Positions 42,669-51,055 of a stretch of DNA of 51,170 nt are shown here, one piece after another; within the stretch, counting starts at the first letter, position 1, and each line of letters opens with the position of its first letter. The stretch spans positions 1 to 51,170 of the forward strand of contig NZ_QJJU01000034.1 of assembly GCF_003201655.1 (NCBI RefSeq), given 5' to 3'. This DNA comes from Mycolicibacterium moriokaense (GTDB lineage: Bacteria > Actinomycetota > Actinomycetes > Mycobacteriales > Mycobacteriaceae). Below the pieces are notes generated by a model. The model was not told where the DNA came from. It searched no databases and saw only the letters and a list, made by a program, of their open reading frames with translations. A program made the translations under genes and the position numbers.

Positions 42669-42680
42669 TGAGGTACCTCA
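42669..42680. promoter_or_regulatory. Third TGAGGTACCTCA operator
   Basis: Perfect palindrome upstream of MarR regulator 3, identical to the two sites at 41041 and 41068. Confidence 0.8.
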
Positions 42681-43194
42681 CCGGGCAGCCATCCCATATG
42701 GATCGGTCGCTGCGTTCCCATCGGGTGCCATTGTGCATAGCCGGGGGTACTTAGCATTTCGGCGGAGCGATAGGAGCCCGTGTCAATCCTCCGGCGGGAG
42801 AGTGGGGTGCCTCGTCCACGGCCGACACAAAGTTGGATCCTCCATGGACGACGCCGACAGGTGATCGCGCAAGCATCATTCCGCCATCCGTCGATATTGC
42901 ACAACTGGCCGCCGCGGCAGGAAGTGGCTACACCGGGATTCGAACGCATTTCTCCCCCCGAGAGCTGGGAGCGCTGCGACGAAAAGGATTGGGAGAGTGT
43001 GTAATACAACTCGTACTGAGATGAGATAAACTCTCGGCCATTGAAACAGGCCGTAACGCCAACTAGGTCGTGGTTTGCGAGAGCCGCTACTCCGGTTTGT
43101 CGAGCAATCCGTAAAGCCTGTTCTGTGCTACTGCCGCGCGGGTTTCAGAGCCTGCGGCGGTGAGATACCGCTGCAGCGAATCCCCGGCCGCCGG
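42681..43194. other. Intergenic region, possible relic
   Basis: No intact gene. A plus frame ending near 43018 reads VDIAQLAAAAGSGYTGIRTH, FSPRELGALRRKGLGECVIQ and may be the end of a lost gene; I cannot name it. Confidence 0.4.
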
Positions 43195-43932
43195 CTAAGT
43201 GAAGACGTCGTCGAGGGTGACGGTTAGCAGGTTGCGGCTTCCGATGATGTCGAGCAGCTGCGGATAGCAATGGGTGATGGTGGGCAGGTTGGCGTGGGCC
43301 AGCACGATCTGCTGAGGCTGAAACGATCCACTCGCGTTGGCGATCAGGCTGGTTTCGTTCTCGGGACGCGAGTCGCCGATGGCGCCGCTCCACAGGGTGA
43401 TCGTCGGGTATCCCAGGTCGGCGGCCACCCGGTCGGTGTCGGTGGTGTGAACGCCGAAGGGCGGACGGAAGTATGGGGTGCCGTCCACGCCGTAGGTGTT
43501 TCTGAGGAAGTCGGCGTTGCGGCGGATCTGATCGGCCACCGCATCGAGGCTAATGCGGGTGAGGTAGGGGTGTGACCAGGTGTGGTTGCCCAGCTGAATC
43601 TGTCCGGAATCCACCATCGGCCGCAGGGCAGGGGCGTTCACCGACCAGGAACTGTTGGCGCCGTTGACGAAAAAAGTGAGTCGCGTGCCGCTGTCGCGGC
43701 AGAACTGCGCGATCGAGGCGACCACGCCGACGTTGGCACCATCGTCGACGGTCAGCGCCAACTGATTGCCGTCGCCGGGCAGTCGGGTCAGCACACCGAC
43801 CGGCGGCGGTACCCGCCCGAGGGCCAGACCGGAGCCCACGATGTCTGCGCGCGCCGCCGCGCCACCTGTGCTGGCGGCCAGTACGCCCAGCGCGATCGCG
43901 CCAAGCATCGTCCGCCGATCCACGGTCGGCAT
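43195..43932 (-). CDS. Exported polysaccharide deacetylase
   Basis: A 245-residue NodB-homology carbohydrate esterase (family CE4). N-terminal VDRRTMLGAIALGVLAA looks like a twin-arginine or Sec signal ending AAARA near residue 29. Motif 1 LTVDDGAN gives D63/D64; motif 2 NHTWSHP gives H117 and H121 for metal; motif 3 RPPFG at 156-160; motif 5 region ends IVLAHANL. Probably removes acetyl groups from envelope glycans. Own transcription unit, minus strand. Confidence 0.93.
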   Translation of the reverse strand: MPTVDRRTMLGAIALGVLAASTGGAAARADIVGSGLALGRVPPPVGVLTRLPGDGNQLALTVDDGANVGVVASIAQFCRDSGTRLTFFVNGANSSWSVNAPALRPMVDSGQIQLGNHTWSHPYLTRISLDAVADQIRRNADFLRNTYGVDGTPYFRPPFGVHTTDTDRVAADLGYPTITLWSGAIGDSRPENETSLIANASGSFQPQQIVLAHANLPTITHCYPQLLDIIGSRNLLTVTLDDVFT

Positions 43933-44357
43933 GTCTCAAAGGTACGCGCCGCAACGGTTAGACGGAAGGGCTCGGGATTCGCTCTGGCCCTTTGACTTTC
44001 GGGTAGCGGAAGCGGCACGGTCGTCGGTCCGAGTCACGCGCGTAGCCAGGGAGTTGCACTGAAAGGGACAGCACCTTCACAGCAGATATGGGTGACGGCT
44101 TGTGGGCTCGGCGACGGTTGTGATCCGATGCCGTCTAACGGGTTGAGCGGTGCTGGCGCGGCTGGCGTGAACGAGGGCAGACGTTTTCGCGAACTGGAGG
44201 ATCGACCGCTGTCGAAACGGGTTACCTAGCAGTGGCGTTGGGTTACCGTTCGCCGCCGACATGCCAGGTTCGGCCGCGCCGAAGGAACCGACGAGATCGG
44301 CTGCGTTACATAGCAGTTCGCGCTGATTCGAATGCCTACACGATCTGGCGTTGCGGA
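43933..44357. other. Intergenic region, nothing supported
   Basis: Between the esterase and deacetylase genes, both on the minus strand. No motif-bearing frame; should hold the deacetylase promoter. Confidence 0.5.
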
Positions 44358-45689
44358 TTATAGCGCCGATGCGATGAGTCCCATATGCTGCGCCAACCAC
44401 GGCAGCTCGCGAGCCAAGGCGGCCGAAAAGGCACGCCAATCATGTGAACCGGCCACCTCGGTGTAGTGGCTGTCCACGCCGGCCGCCACCGTGGCCCGAA
44501 ACACCAGCCGGGCATCGGGTTTGGTGTCGGCATCAGCGGCGCCCACCACGATCGCCGCGGCGCTGCCCGGATAACGGTGTGCCCGAAGAAGATCGATGGG
44601 GTTCACCCGGACAAACGCGGCACGATCCATCCCGAAAGCCGCGGCGACCGTACGGCCCCGGTCACCGAGCGTGGGTTCGGCCGAACCCGAGATATCAAGG
44701 AACGTGGGATACACGTCGGGATGGTTGGTGGCCAGCTGCAACGCGCAGGTGCCGCCGTAGGAGACGCCGCCGACCGCCCAACTCTGCGGGTCCGCGTCCA
44801 CGGTGAGGTGGGTCTTAATCCAGGCCGGCACATCTTGGGCGAGGTAGGTGTCGGCCTTGCCGCGCCGTGAATCCAGGCACAGCGGATTGCCGAACCGGCT
44901 TCCGGTGCCGTCGGCGACAACAACCACTGGGGCAAGTCCGTGATGGCGCGCGGCGAATCCGTCCATGATGTCCGCCAAGTGCCCGGCGCTGACCCAGTCG
45001 TGCGGCGCTCCGGGTTGACCGGCCAGCAACACCAGCACTGGCAGGCGGGGGCGCGGATCGGTGAAGTACGCTGGCGGCAAATAGATTTTGGCGTCCCGCG
45101 CAGCGAAGCCCGACGCCGGTGCGGGAATCGGCGAGGAGGTCATCTTGCCGCGTCCCAGCAATCCTGGGGGAGCCGACCACCGCGACGAGACCGGATCAAC
45201 GTCGGGCAGCAGGCGACCGTCGCCCTTGGCATCGCGCAGCGCGATGTCGTCGTAATACGCCATGTCCAGCGCGTCGCGGGGCGTCAGATACGCACCGTAG
45301 GCGGCGTTGATCTGGTTGGCGCACGCGGCGACCATCACCACGGCGGCAGTCACACCGACCGTCGCGCGTCGCAGACCCGGCCTTGAGACGATACGGGTCA
45401 GCGCCAGGCAGACCGCGAACACCGCGAGGCCGGCCCACAGATAGGTGGCCAGGTCCAGGCGGTCAGGGAACAGCATCCACACCTTGCGCGCCAGATAGTC
45501 GAAGACGACCGTCGCGGCGGTCGCTGCCACCGCGTACGTGATCAGTTCAGCGATCGCCGGCCACGCGCGGCGTCGTTTCAGCAGTGTCCACACCAACCAC
45601 AGACCGGCGGCGGCCGCGACCAAGCGCAGCACGACGGGTACCGGCCCCGACAGCAGCGACCAATCCAACACCGCTGACCACCTCTCCAC
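44358..45689 (-). CDS. Membrane-anchored esterase of the antigen 85/esterase D fold
   Basis: A 443-residue protein with about four membrane helices in the first 125 residues (for example VVLRLVAAAAGLWLVWTLL) and an alpha/beta-hydrolase domain outside (about 170-443). Nucleophile S310 in GGVSYGG, and the catalytic His in VAGSHDWRAF near the end; the core resembles antigen 85/esterase D (LPVLVLLAGQPGAPHDWVSA). May act as an acyltransferase or esterase on cell-envelope lipids. GTG at 45687-45689. Single-gene unit. Confidence 0.9.
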   Translation of the reverse strand: MERWSAVLDWSLLSGPVPVVLRLVAAAAGLWLVWTLLKRRRAWPAIAELITYAVAATAATVVFDYLARKVWMLFPDRLDLATYLWAGLAVFAVCLALTRIVSRPGLRRATVGVTAAVVMVAACANQINAAYGAYLTPRDALDMAYYDDIALRDAKGDGRLLPDVDPVSSRWSAPPGLLGRGKMTSSPIPAPASGFAARDAKIYLPPAYFTDPRPRLPVLVLLAGQPGAPHDWVSAGHLADIMDGFAARHHGLAPVVVVADGTGSRFGNPLCLDSRRGKADTYLAQDVPAWIKTHLTVDADPQSWAVGGVSYGGTCALQLATNHPDVYPTFLDISGSAEPTLGDRGRTVAAAFGMDRAAFVRVNPIDLLRAHRYPGSAAAIVVGAADADTKPDARLVFRATVAAGVDSHYTEVAGSHDWRAFSAALARELPWLAQHMGLIASAL

Positions 45690-46225
45690 GCTGAGGGGAC
45701 CCGGCTGCTTCCGGGATGAGCGACGTATCCCAGACGGCTACTTTCATTCTCCACCCACTTTGCGGTACAGCGGTGTTTCATCTCCACTGGGGGACCACTT
45801 TGAGGCCCTACACCTCGCGGCGTTTGCTCCTGTGATCGCCTCGGCGCCGACATTGAACACCGTCCGTAGACAGCTCGTGATGTGACGGCGTCCTCGCTGG
45901 CTCGACCATGGCCACCACGAAATGTCGCAAGGTTCCGGTACTCATCCTGATTGACCTTGTCCGTCCGCTGTCACACCCGTTTCGGCAGCCGGCTCCGTCG
46001 TCAACGTGACGAATTGGGTGCGCGTGCGGCATCAGTAAGCTTTGCACCGCTAGCACCCGAATCATTCGGTTAGTGATTGCGCCGCAACCTCGGCGTGTGT
46101 ATGGGTCACTGGCCAGTTCGTCCGACTGGTTAAACGACCGCCAACGTCACGACCTGCTCGAATCACCCAATCATAAAGGAGTGCAAGCACTTTCATCTAG
46201 CGTGAGTCGCATCAGTTAACTGGTA
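45690..46225. other. Intergenic region, nothing supported
   Basis: Separates the esterase from the fragment-rich region. No frame with domain resemblance, no clear tRNA or structured element. Confidence 0.5.
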
Positions 46226-46294
46226 ATGGTGCGTGTTCGCGAAATGCGGAGTTGCCCGAGGGGGAGCGGTTGCGGTCGGGAATCTGTCGCCGGG

Positions 46295-46546
46295 GGTTTC
46301 GGTTGGCTGCTGGCGGGCCGGGTGCTGCGACCGCTGCAGGAGGTGACGGCGACCACGCGCCGCGTCGCCGACCGCCACCTGCACGAACGTATTTCACTGG
46401 ATGGCCCCGATGACGAGATCAAAGAACTCGCCGACACTTTCGACGACATCCTCGAACGGTTGGACCGGGCATTTGACGGTCAGCATCGATTTGTCGCCAA
46501 CGCCTCACATGAGCTGCGGACACCGCTGGCAATCAACCGCACACTC
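46295..46546 (+). pseudogene. Sensor histidine kinase fragment (HAMP + start of HisKA)
   Basis: Inside an open frame from 46226, residues ~24-107 read GRVLRPLQEVTATTRRVADR (HAMP), DEIKELADTFDDILERLDRA, and HRFVANASHELRTPLAINRT with the phosphoacceptor His. The sensor half is missing upstream and the kinase ATPase domain is missing downstream, where the frame passes into an unrelated DUF1254 piece. Confidence 0.85.
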
Positions 46547-46741
46547 ATCGTGATCGCCGGCCCCGGCGACCCCGGCGAATTGCCGGCGGATGTGCCGGTG
46601 ATCAAGGCCGCCACCCCGCATGTGTGGATCATCGGCCGCACCCAAACCAACGGGGCGGCCGACTATCCAGCCGTGCACAAGGTGCGGCAACCCTTTTGCC
46701 TTCGCAACCTCACTGGCGAGTTCGTCGGCGAGCCAGATTGG
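46547..46741 (+). pseudogene. DUF1254-family fragment fused to the kinase fragment
   Basis: In the same frame as the kinase fragment: IVIAGPGDPGELPADVPVIK, TPHVWIIGRTQTNGAADYPA, VHKVRQ. This is the conserved core of DUF1254 proteins (RVWI.GRT.TNG.ADY.AVH). It has neither start nor end of its own, so the fusion is a deletion scar. Confidence 0.75.
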
Positions 46742-46747
46742 CTGATT

Positions 46748-47131
46748 TCATCGAGCACCGTCGCCCTTACGAAGGGTTACTTCCATCGACGGTTGCCAGT
46801 CTTCGCCGTCCAACCGCAGTTCGTGATGGGCGGGTTGAACGGTGCCCTTGTCGCTGAATGTCACTGTGCACCTAGTCCGCTCACCATGCCACGTCCAGAC
46901 GCCGTCGCTTTCGCGCAATGTGGAGACACTCGCGGTGCCGCCACTGTCGAACAATTGCGACCAGTAATGGCCGACTTCGGGGTCATAGCCCAGGATCTCG
47001 ACGGCGCCCACATTGATGTCCCCGATCTTTCCGTGCGCGGTGTGCAGCACGAAGAAACCGCCGGGTACCCAACTGCTCCGGCTGGCCAGCTCCTTGGGCA
47101 GCCATACGAACAGTGACACGCCGGTCGGCAT
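46748..47131 (-). CDS. DUF1579-like protein, probably 5'-truncated
   Basis: A 127-residue frame: WVPGGFFVLHTAHGKIGDIN, EILGYDPEVGHYWSQLFDSG, VWTWHGERTRCTVTFSDKG, WQPSMEVTLRKGD. Matches the body of DUF1579-type lipocalin-like proteins, which usually have ~30 more residues containing VG.W...G. ATG at 47131 has no good ribosome-binding site, and a stop lies a short way upstream, so it may not be expressed. It meets the DUF1254 fragment tail to tail. Confidence 0.55.
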   Translation of the reverse strand: MPTGVSLFVWLPKELASRSSWVPGGFFVLHTAHGKIGDINVGAVEILGYDPEVGHYWSQLFDSGGTASVSTLRESDGVWTWHGERTRCTVTFSDKGTVQPAHHELRLDGEDWQPSMEVTLRKGDGAR

Positions 47132-47336
47132 GCCGTTCAGTTCGGTGTAGCACTCGTCGCGGCACTTGAGCTATTTGCTTAAGCAGCGGAATGTCCTCTG
47201 CCTCAACAGGAATCATCTGTTCCGTTCGATCCGTTTGCGCTTTGCACACAACGCATTGCCGACCCAACGTAACCTTCCGAATTGGCTTGTCAGGGAACAA
47301 CTTATGGAAGCAGTCAAAGCAAATCTTCTGAGTCAT
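46983..47336 (-). CDS. Small CxxC zinc-ribbon-like ORF
   Basis: ATG at 47334-47336. The first ~57 codons look real: MTQKICFDCFHKLFPDKPIR, TLGRQCVVCKAQTDRTEQMI, PVEAEDIPLLKQIA. Two CxxC pairs could bind zinc. From about 47165 the frame overlaps the DUF1579-like coding frame on the same strand and becomes arginine-rich, so the true end is probably lost through a small indel. Family not recognised. Confidence 0.45.
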   Translation of the reverse strand: MTQKICFDCFHKLFPDKPIRKVTLGRQCVVCKAQTDRTEQMIPVEAEDIPLLKQIAQVPRRVLHRTERHADRRVTVRMAAQGAGQPEQLGTRRFLRAAHRARKDRGHQCGRRRDPGL

Positions 47337-47353
47337 CAGATCGGATCTTTCAG

Positions 47354-47547
47354 TCAGAGGTCGCGGCACTGGTCGAGGTTCGTGACCCCGGCCGGCGGCG
47401 ACGACGCGGGTTCGGTGTAGCGGATGCGCTCGACCAATTCGCGATCATTGCCGGTGCGGCGAACCAACCGTGGCCCGGAGGCCTCGCAGAACGCCAGCCC
47501 GAACCGTTGCGACGAGCTCACCCCCACCTTCGCCTCATGCAGGACCT
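47354..47547 (-). pseudogene. Adenosine-specific kinase-like fragment
   Basis: Reads VEVLHEAKVGVSSSQRFGLA, FCEASGPRLVRRTGNDRELV, then an unrelated tail to a stop at 47354. FGLAFCEASGPRLVR..G.D.ELVE is the core of adenosine-specific kinase proteins (normally ~160 residues). A stop lies just upstream of the matching part. Confidence 0.7.
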
Positions 47548-47835
47548 CTACTGCGTCGCTCGGATCAACTTACTTTTTCGTGGGGTGTGTGATCGCGCTT
47601 TGCACGGCCGTGTGTCGGGCGCGTGCCCGTTCGTCGCTTCCTCTTGTTCTTCTTGAGTTACGACGATGGCATCCGAGCCGGGAAATACCGTCGCCTCGTT
47701 GCCGGTAGCGAGCCAGCGCACCACGTATGGCGGCGAGCCGTCTTCGGAGTGCACCTCGGTGACGAGTCCGCGCTGATCGTGCCGCTCAGTTGTGGTGCCC
47801 TTGATCTCTAGCCAGTCCCCGACTTTGGCCTTCAT
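47548..47835 (-). CDS. DUF1918 small protein
   Basis: A 95-residue protein: MKAKVGDWLEIKGTTTERHD, RGLVTEVHSEDGSPPYVVRW, EATVFPGSDAIVVTQEEQ. This is the DUF1918 fold, common in actinobacteria as a short stand-alone domain of unknown function. Its last ~25 residues (DTRPCKARSHTPRKSKL) are basic and may extend past the normal end into the neighbouring fragment. ATG at 47833-47835 with GGAGTGA upstream. Confidence 0.9.
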   Translation of the reverse strand: MKAKVGDWLEIKGTTTERHDQRGLVTEVHSEDGSPPYVVRWLATGNEATVFPGSDAIVVTQEEQEEATNGHAPDTRPCKARSHTPRKSKLIRATQ

Positions 47836-47865
47836 CGTTCACTCCTTCGCATCGAGGCGCGCCAG

Positions 47866-48213
47866 CTATTCGACGACGATGTCGCTGCCCGACACCGATA
47901 CGGTGCCCCGTCCAAGAGGCCAAACTTTCGTCAGCATCTTGAACGTCGATCCGAGTCCGGGGATCTTGGCGAAAATCTGTTGGGGCCCGCGGACCATCTG
48001 CCCGTTCTCGACGTCGTATGCGGATTGGTGCCACGGGCAGACCAGTCGCCCGTCCTCGATCGATCCGCCCGCCAGGTCTGCGCGCAGATGTCGACACCGC
48101 CGCGTGACCGCGAAGTATTTGCCGTCGATGTTTCCAACGGCATACGGTCCCGCACCGGTCACCGTCCCCGGGGGCAGATCGGAAACCGGGCATACTGTGC
48201 TCTGCTTTGCCAT
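47866..48213 (-). CDS. Rieske [2Fe-2S] ferredoxin-like protein
   Basis: A 115-residue single-domain Rieske protein with ligands C40 and H42 (CRHLRADLAGG), C59 and H62 (CPWHQSAYDV). Could be the electron carrier of an oxygenase or a nitrite-reductase-like small subunit; no oxygenase lies next to it. ATG at 48211-48213 with GGAGGC upstream. Followed 30 bp later by DUF1918, perhaps in one transcript. Confidence 0.93.
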   Translation of the reverse strand: MAKQSTVCPVSDLPPGTVTGAGPYAVGNIDGKYFAVTRRCRHLRADLAGGSIEDGRLVCPWHQSAYDVENGQMVRGPQQIFAKIPGLGSTFKMLTKVWPLGRGTVSVSGSDIVVE

Positions 48214-48385
48214 GCCAGCCTCCAGTCACCGCCGCCGATCTTTAACATGTCATTGTCCACCTACCCTCGGCCTCGTGCGGTAAAACACCCCCAGAACGCC
48301 GCCGATCGCAACAGCGACGGGATCTCTCCCGGATAGCCTTCTTCTCCTGTCCTCAGTCAATTTAGTTGTCGCACAAGAGCGCCCT

Positions 48386-48643
48386 CTATCTGCGATGCGA
48401 CAGATAGATCGTCCCGAGAAAAACGGTGCCGCCCAGCACCAGCGCCACCGCGACGAAGATCGCTACCCGGGTCAACAGCACCGTGACCCAGACGCTGCGG
48501 AAGCTGACCTCACCGAACCACAGCCAATTGACGTAGGCGTCCACCAGGCGCGGCCCGACGAGCAGTAGTGCAATGCGGCCCACCGCTGCCAGTAGTAGCA
48601 AGCGGGCGCGTCTGGACAACGGCGGGAGTTTGTCGGGGAACAT
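48386..48643 (-). pseudogene. UPF0182 protein, N-terminal 85 residues only
   Basis: PPLSRRARLLLLAAVGRIAL, GPRLVDAYVNWLWFGEVSFR, VLLTRVAIFVAVALVLGGTV matches the first two membrane helices of the UPF0182 family, whose members are about 1000 residues with seven helices. A stop follows after SHRR. It is either a truncation relic or a small protein made from it. ATG at 48641-48643. Lies 50 bp downstream of the SPFH gene. Confidence 0.8.
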
Positions 48644-48693
48644 GTCCCAATTTGCATGCTCCGCGATTCGAAGAGGCCTGTCCCGTCCGGTCG

Positions 48694-49725
48694 TTACGGG
48701 CGCGATGGCGACGCGGTCTGGTAGCCGTCGGCCTCGGGCGCGCCTTCGAGCGCATCGGCGGCGGCTTGTACCGCCTGAGCCGCATCGGTGGCAGCGTGCG
48801 CTGCCAAGTCGTCGGAAGAGGTTTCGCGGGTGGCCGATGACTTGGGCAGCGCTTGGGTGAAGGCGCGGGACACGTCTTGCAGGGCGGAGGTGACCTCGCT
48901 TGGAATTACCCAGAACGTGTTCCCCGGGCCCTGGGCCAGCTGCGGCAGCATCTGGAGATACTGATAGGCGAGCAGTTTGGGGTCGGGGTCGTTGCGGTGC
49001 ACAGACTGAAATACCTCGTCGATAGCGCGGGCCTGGCCCTCGGCCTTGAGGATCGCTGCGGTCCGGTTGCCCTCGGCGCGCAGGACGGCGGCCTGCTTGT
49101 CACCCTCGGCGGTGAGGATCTGAGACTGGCGTTGGCCTTCGGCGCCCAGGATTGCCGCACGCTTGTCGCGCTCTGCCCGCATCTGCTTCTCCATCGCGTC
49201 CTTGATGGATTGCGGCGGGTCGATGGCCTTGATCTCTACCCGGTTGACCCGCAGCCCCCACTTGCCGGTGGCCTCGTCCAGCACGCCTCTGAGTTGGCTG
49301 TTGATGGTGTCGCGGGAGGTGAGTGTGCGCTCCAGGTCCATGGACCCGACGACATTTCGCAGTGTGGTGACCGTGAGCTGTTCGACGGCTTGCAGGAAGT
49401 TGGCGATCTCATAGGAGGCTGCGCGCGCGTCGGTCACCTGGAAATAGAGCACAGTATCGATCTCGACGACCAAATTGTCCTCGGTAATCACCGGTTGCGG
49501 TTGGAACGAGACCACCTGTTCCCGTAGGTCAATCATCGGATAGACCCGGTCGAAGTAGGGGATGACGAAATTGAGGCCGGGTTGCAACGTGCGGTCGTAG
49601 CGGCCGAGCCGTTCGACGTTGCGGGCACGCGCTTGGGGCACGATGCGTACCGCGCGCAGCACGGTGAAGGCTGCGAACAGCGCGATGACCAGTCCGGCGA
49701 TCAGAGAGAGTGAGGTTTCCAGCAT
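48694..49725 (-). CDS. SPFH/Band 7 (stomatin-like) membrane protein
   Basis: A 343-residue protein: one N-terminal membrane helix (LSLIAGLVIALFAAFTVLRA), the SPFH domain (RTLQPGLNFVIPYFDRVYPM, YFQVTDARAASYEIANFLQA, RNVVGSMDLERTLTSRD), a long Ala/Glu/Lys/Gln coiled-coil (EGQRQSQILTAEGDKQAAVL) and an alanine-rich tail. Such proteins scaffold membrane microdomains or regulate membrane proteases. Starts 3 bp after the NfeD stop; the pair is a classic stomatin operon. Confidence 0.95.
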   Translation of the reverse strand: MLETSLSLIAGLVIALFAAFTVLRAVRIVPQARARNVERLGRYDRTLQPGLNFVIPYFDRVYPMIDLREQVVSFQPQPVITEDNLVVEIDTVLYFQVTDARAASYEIANFLQAVEQLTVTTLRNVVGSMDLERTLTSRDTINSQLRGVLDEATGKWGLRVNRVEIKAIDPPQSIKDAMEKQMRAERDKRAAILGAEGQRQSQILTAEGDKQAAVLRAEGNRTAAILKAEGQARAIDEVFQSVHRNDPDPKLLAYQYLQMLPQLAQGPGNTFWVIPSEVTSALQDVSRAFTQALPKSSATRETSSDDLAAHAATDAAQAVQAAADALEGAPEADGYQTASPSRP

Positions 49726-49728
49726 GGG

Positions 49729-50169
49729 TTACTCCCGGGGGTACACGAGCGCGGTGGTGCCACTGATCTCCAGCACGTCGACGGTCGCCCCGGCGGGTAT
49801 CACCAGGGTTTGGTCGTAGGCGCGCGCCGTCCACTCTTCACCGCGGATACCGCCGATGCGAACCCTGCCGTCCAGCCCGGACACCTCTGACACGACATAG
49901 GCGGGCTTACCAATTAATGCTTCTACGCCGAAACGCTCGAGCTGGGGCCGGAGCATGTGCCGACGGACGATGGGGCGGATGAGCAGCACCCCGATCGTGG
50001 CGGTGACTGTGAATGCAAGGAGTTGGACGGGAACGGGTAGTCCGAGTGCGGCGAAGCCCGCGGTGATCACTGCGGCGACACCGAGCATCCCGACCGCTGC
50101 GGTGATAGTGAGCATCTCGACCACCAGCAACACTACGGCGATGATCAACCAGATCAGCCATGCATCCAT
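49729..50169 (-). CDS. NfeD-family membrane protein
   Basis: A 146-residue short NfeD protein: two or three membrane helices (WLIWLIIAVVLLVVEMLTIT, VPVQLLAFTVTATIGVLLI), then an OB-fold domain (LIGKPAYVVSEVSGLDGRVR, VIPAGATVDVLEISGTTALV). Partner of the stomatin-like protein in the next gene. ATG at 50167-50169 with AAGGAGG; the in-frame start at 50190 is less suitable. Confidence 0.95.
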   Translation of the reverse strand: MDAWLIWLIIAVVLLVVEMLTITAAVGMLGVAAVITAGFAALGLPVPVQLLAFTVTATIGVLLIRPIVRRHMLRPQLERFGVEALIGKPAYVVSEVSGLDGRVRIGGIRGEEWTARAYDQTLVIPAGATVDVLEISGTTALVYPRE

Positions 50170-50382
50170 GCGGCGATCCTCCTTGAACATTCGACGGATG
50201 CGCGGGCGGGATGACTGTTACTTCCTCCATCGTGTGCGGTAGGGCACACCCTCATTATGTCCCCCAATTCATGCTGGCGCCGCGCCGCGTTTTCCAGATT
50301 GCGGCAAGTGGTGACCGGTCTTGGAGGGTGCGCGCGCATCCGGGCGAGTCCGCGCCGGGGCGAAGCCCGCTCTAACCAGCCA

Positions 50383-50421
50383 GCGGGTATATACTCGTAG
50401 TGTGAGCAGTATATACCCCGC
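50383..50421. promoter_or_regulatory. Operator/promoter of the second vapBC pair
   Basis: GCGGGTATATAC (50383-50394) and GTATATACCCCGC (50409-50421) form an inverted repeat with a 14-bp spacer, just before the antitoxin. The TATATAC cores may also supply -10 elements, so antitoxin binding would block the promoter. Confidence 0.65.
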
Positions 50422-50435
50422 TGAAGGGGGCCTTC

Positions 50436-50642
50436 GTGCCTAAGCGATTGATTGACCTAGACGACGACCTTCTGGCAGCGGCGCAGCGTGAACTGAGCAC
50501 TACTGGTGTCTCGGACACGGTACGAACAGCGCTGCAGCAAGTGGCTGCCACGTCCGCCCGGGCGCGCCAGATCGAATGGCTCGAGCAGGGTGGTCTGGAG
50601 CGCATGGCCGACCCCGATGAGCGCGGGGAAGTGTGGCGCTGA
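50436..50642 (+). CDS. vapB: VapB-type antitoxin
   Basis: A 68-residue antitoxin with the VapB ribbon-helix-helix plan: PKRLIDLDDDLLAAAQRELS, TGVSDTVRTALQQVAATSAR, then an acidic/aromatic tail (EWLEQGGLERMADPDERGEV) for toxin binding. GTG at 50436 with GAAGGGGG upstream. Overlaps vapC by 10 bp. Confidence 0.92.
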   Translation: MPKRLIDLDDDLLAAAQRELSTTGVSDTVRTALQQVAATSARARQIEWLEQGGLERMADPDERGEVWR

Positions 50643-51055
50643 TCGCGCGTTATCTGATCGATACGAGCGCCGCCGCGAGGATGCGTCACACCGAGGTCTC
50701 TCGGCGCCTGCGGCCGCTGATCGAGGGCGGTGTAGTCGCGACAACAGCTTCGCTGGACGCCGAAGCGCTCTACAGTGCCCGCGGGCCGGCCGAATACGAG
50801 CAGCTGTGGGCCGACCGGCGCGCCGCCTATGAGTATCTTCCGACCAATGACGAGCATTGGCAGACCGCGCTGGGCGTGCAGCGAGCACTGGCAAGAACGG
50901 GTCAACATCGAGCCGTCGGCATGGCGGACCTGCTAACCGCGACCCTCGCCGCCGCACACCAACTCACCGTTGTTCACTACGACGCTGACTTCGAGACAGC
51001 CGCAACGGTATTGACGTTCCAGCACCGTTGGGTGCTACCACGAGGGAGTGTCTAG
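50633..51055 (+). CDS. vapC: VapC-type PIN-domain toxin
   Basis: A 140-residue PIN ribonuclease: ARYLIDTSAAARM carries the first Asp, ASLDAEALYSA the Glu, RAVGMADLLTATLAAAHQLT the third acid, and VVHYDADFE the fourth. GTG at 50633 lies inside the antitoxin end. Last gene in the window; 51056-51170 shows nothing further. Confidence 0.92.
   Translation: MALIARYLIDTSAAARMRHTEVSRRLRPLIEGGVVATTASLDAEALYSARGPAEYEQLWADRRAAYEYLPTNDEHWQTALGVQRALARTGQHRAVGMADLLTATLAAAHQLTVVHYDADFETAATVLTFQHRWVLPRGSV

Noticed and set aside
42925..42965. tRNA-like GGGATTCGAAC sequence
   Set aside because: It resembles a T-loop in reverse, but the flanking bases do not pair into a T-stem or acceptor stem and no anticodon arm is found.
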